64,000 bases of DNA from CBDATB01 sp965199745 (GTDB taxonomy: Bacteria; Bacteroidota; Bacteroidia; Cytophagales; Flammeovirgaceae): contig CBDATB010000014.1 in NCBI GenBank assembly GCA_965199745.1, forward strand, positions 47,874-111,873, written 5' to 3'. The notes below the pieces were generated by a model, which saw only the letters and a program-made list of their open reading frames with translations, had not been told where the DNA came from and did not search any database. Position numbers and translations under genes: made by a program. Positions 61,101-64,000 of this stretch are shown piece after piece. Numbering within the stretch: position 1 is the stretch's first letter; each line of letters begins with the position of its first letter.

Positions 61101-64000
61101 ACACAGCCAGGACGCTTAGCCTAGGTATACTGTCCGCATTGATACTCAAATCAGTAGTGATAAAATCACCTACTATATCAAAGGTAATCGCATCGACACC
61201 ATTGACAGAACTTGCATTCAGTGCAGGGTCTCCGTTCACAGTGAGCGTTACGCCATTGCCCGATTGGTCTGTGATTCCTGTAACGGGCGCAGTACCTGTG
61301 ATTCCCGCGTTGGCATCAAACCACAGATCTAAATCGCTGCTACCATCAGTAGTGCCTATTCCTCCGGGACCTGTTGTAGCTACAATCACAGTCAGGGTAA
61401 AAGTGTCGCTGCTGGTAAGAGTGCCATCGCTGGCTAGGAGTACTAAGTCTAGCGCACCAATATCGCTGCTCAGAGGAACACCCGAAAAAGAAGGGACGGC
61501 ATCATCGAAACTCAGCCAAGCGGGTAAGGCACTACCATCGGCTAAATTCGCAGTATAAGTGATGGCATCACCTTCGGGGTCAGCAAAATTATTGTTTATA
61601 GCTAAAGTAAAACTGCTCCCTGTATTAACAGATACATCGACAATAGGGCTAACTAATCGGGGCGCATCATTGACGGCATTCACCGTTAGGTTAAAAGTAT
61701 CGCTCACAGAGCCACTCGAACCGTCAAGTGCCGAGACAATAAGGCGTGCTGTGCCGCTGCTGTCTGCAGCATAACGCAGTTGCAAAGTATCATTACTCAC
61801 TTGGGCAAGTACCAAAGAGGTATTGCTACTCACTGCGCTAAAGGTCAATGTGTTGTTTTCTGGGTCAGAGAATACATTGCTCAGTACAATAGTATCTGGG
61901 GCGGCATCTTCGTCAACAGTGATGTCTGCTATGGCATTAGCCACTACGGGCGGCTGCGTACGCGGTTGGAATAGGGTAAAATAAATACTGTCGGGCAGGT
62001 TGACATCGGCGAAAGTCAAAGTATTGTTGTCAGCATTGAATCTACCCCTGAGCGTGTCATCTACGGAAGTGAAAACACTATTAGCACTGAGAGCTAAGCG
62101 TATATCACCGCCAGCCACTGCTAAATCGATGCCCGACAAATCAAAACTCATGCTTAAATTGCCAAGATCTCCAATTTCACTCACGCGCCAAACCCTAGCT
62201 AGCCTGCCACTAAAACCGGTGAGCACATCTGAAAACTCAGTAAAAGCTGCTGCCTGCCCATTATCACCCCAAAACAAAAAAGTACTATCTAAGGGAACCG
62301 TACGAATACCAATAGAAACAATACCTGTACCTCTAGACTCTAAAACAAAACTGCTACCGACAGCGGTGCCTATGCCAGCTACGTTGAAATCATAATTACC
62401 ATTCGCAGCATTATCCATCGTGTAGAGGTCGTTGGCTGCTAGAGGCAAACTGTATTTTGCCGATAGGTAGTTCTCTATCATTATTCTTTGCACCGTAGAT
62501 AAAGCACTGCTATATACAAGCAGCTCGGCAATTTCTCCTGTAAAAAGATTATTGCTGTTACCAAACGCACCTATCTGCAAAGGATTTGAAGACTCAGGAG
62601 CATGGTTCGAACGGAATGTACGCACTAAGCCACCAGAGACATATACCTCACTGCCACCCGTAACATCTTCCTGATGAACTACCGTAGATAAAGAATAACG
62701 ATCTCCTACATACAAATTGGGGATATTGCTCGAAAAACCCGTACCAGTGGAAACAGAACCACCAAAACTACCAAAGAGAAACCTATCGAAGCCGGCGTTG
62801 TCTTCCCCCCAAACAGCCCCTCTAGTAAACCCTCCTGGCCGATACACCGATAATACCGTTATTCTGGGTACCCTGCCCGCATTGATACTCAAATTAGTAG
62901 TGAGAAAATCACCCGTGCCATCAAAAGTAATCGCATCTATACCATTCACAGAACTTGCATTCAAAGCAGGGTTTCCGCGTACAGTGAGCATTACCCCATT
63001 GCCCGATTGGTCGGTTACGCCTGTAACGGGCGCAGTACCTGTGATTCCCGCGTTGGCATCAAACCACAGATCTAAATCGCTCCTGCCATCAGTAGAGCCA
63101 ATGCCGCCAGGACCTGTTATCAAACCAGCTATCACAGTCAAAGCGAAGGTATCGGTGCCTGTCAGGGAAGCATCGCTGGCCAGCAGTACTATGTCTAGCG
63201 TACCAGCATCGCTGCTCAGAGGAACACCCGAAAAAGAAGGGACGGCATCATCGAAACTCAGCCAAGCGGGTAAGACACTACCATCGGCTAAATTCGCAGT
63301 ATAAGTGATGGCATCGCCTTCGGGGTCAGCAAAATTAGTGCTTAAATTTAGAGTAAAAGTACTCCCTGTAGTGGTAGATATATCGGCAACGGGGCTAATC
63401 AAGCGGGGAGCATCATTGACGGCATTCACCGTTACGTTAACGGTATCGCTTACCGAACCGCTCGAACCGTCGAGTGCCGAGACAATAAGCCGTGCCGTGC
63501 CGCTGCTGTCAGCAAAATAATTCAGATACAAGGTGTCATTGCTGAATTCAGCAAGTAATAAATCCTCGTTGTTATTCACTGCACTAAATACCAATGGGTT
63601 ATTCTCGGGGTCAGAAAACACATCGCTCAGCACAATAGTATCTGGGGCGGCATCTTCGTCAATAGCTATGTCCGCTATGGCATTAGCCACTACGGGCGGC
63701 TGCGTACGCGGTTGGAATAGGGTGAAATAAATACTGTCGGGCAGGTTGACATCGGCGAAAGTCAAAGTATTGTTGCCAGCATTGAAGCTACCCCTGAGCG
63801 TGTCATCTACGGAAGTGAAAACACTATTAGCACTGAGAGCTAAGCGTATATCACCAGGTAATGCTAGGTCTACGCCCGACAAATCAAAAGTCATATTTAT
63901 AGCACCTACATCGCTGCCACTTTCACTCACGCGCCAAACTGTAGCTAAGCTGCTAAAACCGGTGAGAACATTTGTAAACTCAGTAAAGGCTACTTCCTGC
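58147..64000 (-). CDS. giant T9SS-exported modular surface protein C, N-terminus beyond window
   Basis: Open from the window edge to the stop at 58147, more than 1945 codons. A GTG at 63930 is only an internal valine: the frame continues upstream as EVAFTEFTNVLTGFSSLATVWRVSES, split here as EVAFTEFTNVLT and GFSSLATVWRVSES, matching gene B. It holds the end of one LamG module, two complete LamG modules, four cadherin-like repeats (IADLTVAEDAAARNNYVALN and variants), a cadherin-type repeat and the T9SS type-A sorting domain (NPVVDRLHISVVNDLFG, ending VKRIVK). One more cadherin-like repeat than gene B shows repeat-number variation. Its start, and any poly-C tract, lie outside the window. Confidence 0.88.
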   Translation of the reverse strand, partial: QEVAFTEFTNVLTGFSSLATVWRVSESGSDVGAINMTFDLSGVDLALPGDIRLALSANSVFTSVDDTLRGSFNAGNNTLTFADVNLPDSIYFTLFQPRTQPPVVANAIADIAIDEDAAPDTIVLSDVFSDPENNPLVFSAVNNNEDLLLAEFSNDTLYLNYFADSSGTARLIVSALDGSSGSVSDTVNVTVNAVNDAPRLISPVADISTTTGSTFTLNLSTNFADPEGDAITYTANLADGSVLPAWLSFDDAVPSFSGVPLSSDAGTLDIVLLASDASLTGTDTFALTVIAGLITGPGGIGSTDGRSDLDLWFDANAGITGTAPVTGVTDQSGNGVMLTVRGNPALNASSVNGIDAITFDGTGDFLTTNLSINAGRVPRITVLSVYRPGGFTRGAVWGEDNAGFDRFLFGSFGGSVSTGTGFSSNIPNLYVGDRYSLSTVVHQEDVTGGSEVYVSGGLVRTFRSNHAPESSNPLQIGAFGNSNNLFTGEIAELLVYSSALSTVQRIMIENYLSAKYSLPLAANDLYTMDNAANGNYDFNVAGIGTAVGSSFVLESRGTGIVSIGIRTVPLDSTFLFWGDNGQAAAFTEFSDVLTGFSGRLARVWRVSEIGDLGNLSMSFDLSGIDLAVAGGDIRLALSANSVFTSVDDTLRGRFNADNNTLTFADVNLPDSIYFTLFQPRTQPPVVANAIADITVDEDAAPDTIVLSNVFSDPENNTLTFSAVSSNTSLVLAQVSNDTLQLRYAADSSGTARLIVSALDGSSGSVSDTFNLTVNAVNDAPRLVSPIVDVSVNTGSSFTLAINNNFADPEGDAITYTANLADGSALPAWLSFDDAVPSFSGVPLSSDIGALDLVLLASDGTLTSSDTFTLTVIVATTGPGGIGTTDGSSDLDLWFDANAGITGTAPVTGITDQSGNGVTLTVNGDPALNASSVNGVDAITFDIVGDFITTDLSINADSIPRLSVLAVYRPRVNGAQAVWGEDNGGFDRFLQDHPTFAAGNNSVSSGTGFVANITDLFVTGNYSLSTVVHQEDVTDGSAVYVSGGLARTFTSNHAPETSNPLQIAAIGAGGSAFDGDIAEVLVYGDTLSAAQRIIAENYLSAKYGLPLAANDLYTMDNAASGNYDFNVAGIGAAADGSAVLEARGTGIVSVGRRTAPSDSTFLFWGDNGQAAAFTEFSDVLTGFAVRLAKVWRVSERAGDIGSINMSFDLSGIAVASSDIRLALSANSVFASVDDTLRGSFNAATNILTFADVNLPDSMYFTLFQPATQLPVVDNPIADITVNEDADPDTIILSNVFSDPESSLLIFSAVNSNADLLLAQVSNDTLHLRYAADSSGTARLIVSANDISSGSVSDTFNVTVNALNDAPTVVNPIADLTVDEDAPSTDNYAALNSVFADIEGDDLSFAVANNNTSLVTATIDSEDNLDLSFAANSAGNAQIIITANDGNGGTVQDTFAVTVISVDAPVVANVIADLTVAEDAAARNNYVALNSVFTDPQGDELTFAVANTNTSLVTAAIDSDDNLDLSFAANGNGTAQLTLTANDGNGNTAFDIFIVTVNAVNDVPIVANAIADLTVSEDAAARNNYAALNTVFTDADGDELSFTVANTNTSLVTAAIDSDDNLDLSFAANANGTAQLTLTADDGNGGTVNDVFTVTVNAVNDAPVIANAIADLTVAEDAAAINNHAALNSVFTDPDGDELTFAVANTNTGLVTATIDSEDNLDLSFAANANGTALLTLTANDGNGTAVNDGFNVTVSAVNDAPSAINLSNTTIAENEPSGTSVGTFTTSDVEPTDSHTYSLVAGAGDTDNSSFSINNDELLSAQEFDFETKASYAIRVRVDDGNGGTFEREFTIAITDEDEDPNAIDFNDISDAVSVYPNPVVDRLHISVVNDLFGLLEIYLYSSSGQLLSHHTSVKQSSTHRIELDIRAIPRGTHLMELKIGEHRAVKRIVK
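61045..61885 (-). repeat. near-identical module segment shared by giant genes B and C (C copy)
   Basis: Partner of 55320-56160. The flanks of the two genes are more diverged and the C-termini lie at a different offset (5428 bp), so the modules have not simply drifted together. Recent duplication or gene conversion is the likely cause. Confidence 0.85.

Noticed and set aside
43354..63730. Many long plus-strand open frames (100-200 codons) antisense to the giant genes
   Set aside because: They repeat with the modules, are Ser/Pro/Val/Leu-rich low-complexity shadows of the minus-strand coding frame, and have no start context of their own. They reflect codon bias of the real genes.
43100..63900. 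CRISPR-like or satellite array suggested by dense repetition
   Set aside because: Repeats are protein modules of about 95 and 530 codons in frame, with codon-position variation and no short repeat-spacer pattern.

Overview
The window comes from a member of the Bacteroidota, probably a Cytophagales-type gliding or saprophytic lineage; I cannot place it closer. The evidence is a SusC/SusD pair, carboxypeptidase-regulatory-domain TonB receptors, a fused SecDF, a fused aspartokinase-homoserine dehydrogenase, DUF1573 and DUF5777 proteins, promoters of the TTG / TAnnTTTG type, and giant surface proteins ending in a type IX secretion (T9SS) type-A sorting domain. The DNA is AT-rich except in the giant surface genes, which are visibly richer in G+C.

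Layout. 0-4 kb (minus): a SusD-like lipoprotein (cut by the window edge) downstream of its SusC receptor. 4.1-8.6 kb (minus): a DUF1015 protein, a SAM methyltransferase, an M42 aminopeptidase and a glycosyltransferase. 8.7-25.6 kb (plus): a surface-glycan cluster headed by murG. It holds an ABC flippase/exporter, a DegT aminotransferase, WbqC, a NeuD-like acetyltransferase, a beta-propeller glycosidase-like protein, six glycosyltransferases, a sulfotransferase, and a CDP-6-deoxyhexose route (rfbF, rfbG, a reductase, an RmlC-like epimerase). Two glycosyltransferases there share a virtually identical 3' half behind different 5' halves, a domain swap made by a 724-bp duplication. 26-31 kb: a TonB receptor paired with an SGNH-hydrolase lipoprotein. 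31-42.7 kb: mostly housekeeping genes (WG-repeat protein, thrA, secDF, DUF1573, trxA), a kinase-like unknown and a DUF5777 protein.

42.8-64 kb (minus): three tandem paralogous giant genes (A, B, C) encoding modular LamG/Ig/cadherin-like proteins with T9SS C-termini. A and B carry a long poly-C tract (coding strand) between the start codon and the signal peptide. B (19 C) is in frame. A (12 C) is out of frame and stops after 25 codons. This is the hallmark of phase-variable ON/OFF expression and is the most interesting system in the window. Gene A also contains about 1.1 kb (44.64-45.79 kb) in which short ordered pieces of two different repeat modules are interleaved. That looks like a consensus error in the assembly, so gene A cannot be trusted as written there.

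Working together: the glycan cluster and the T9SS surface proteins both remodel the cell surface. In T9SS bacteria sorted proteins can be anchored to a lipopolysaccharide, so a functional link is possible but not shown here.
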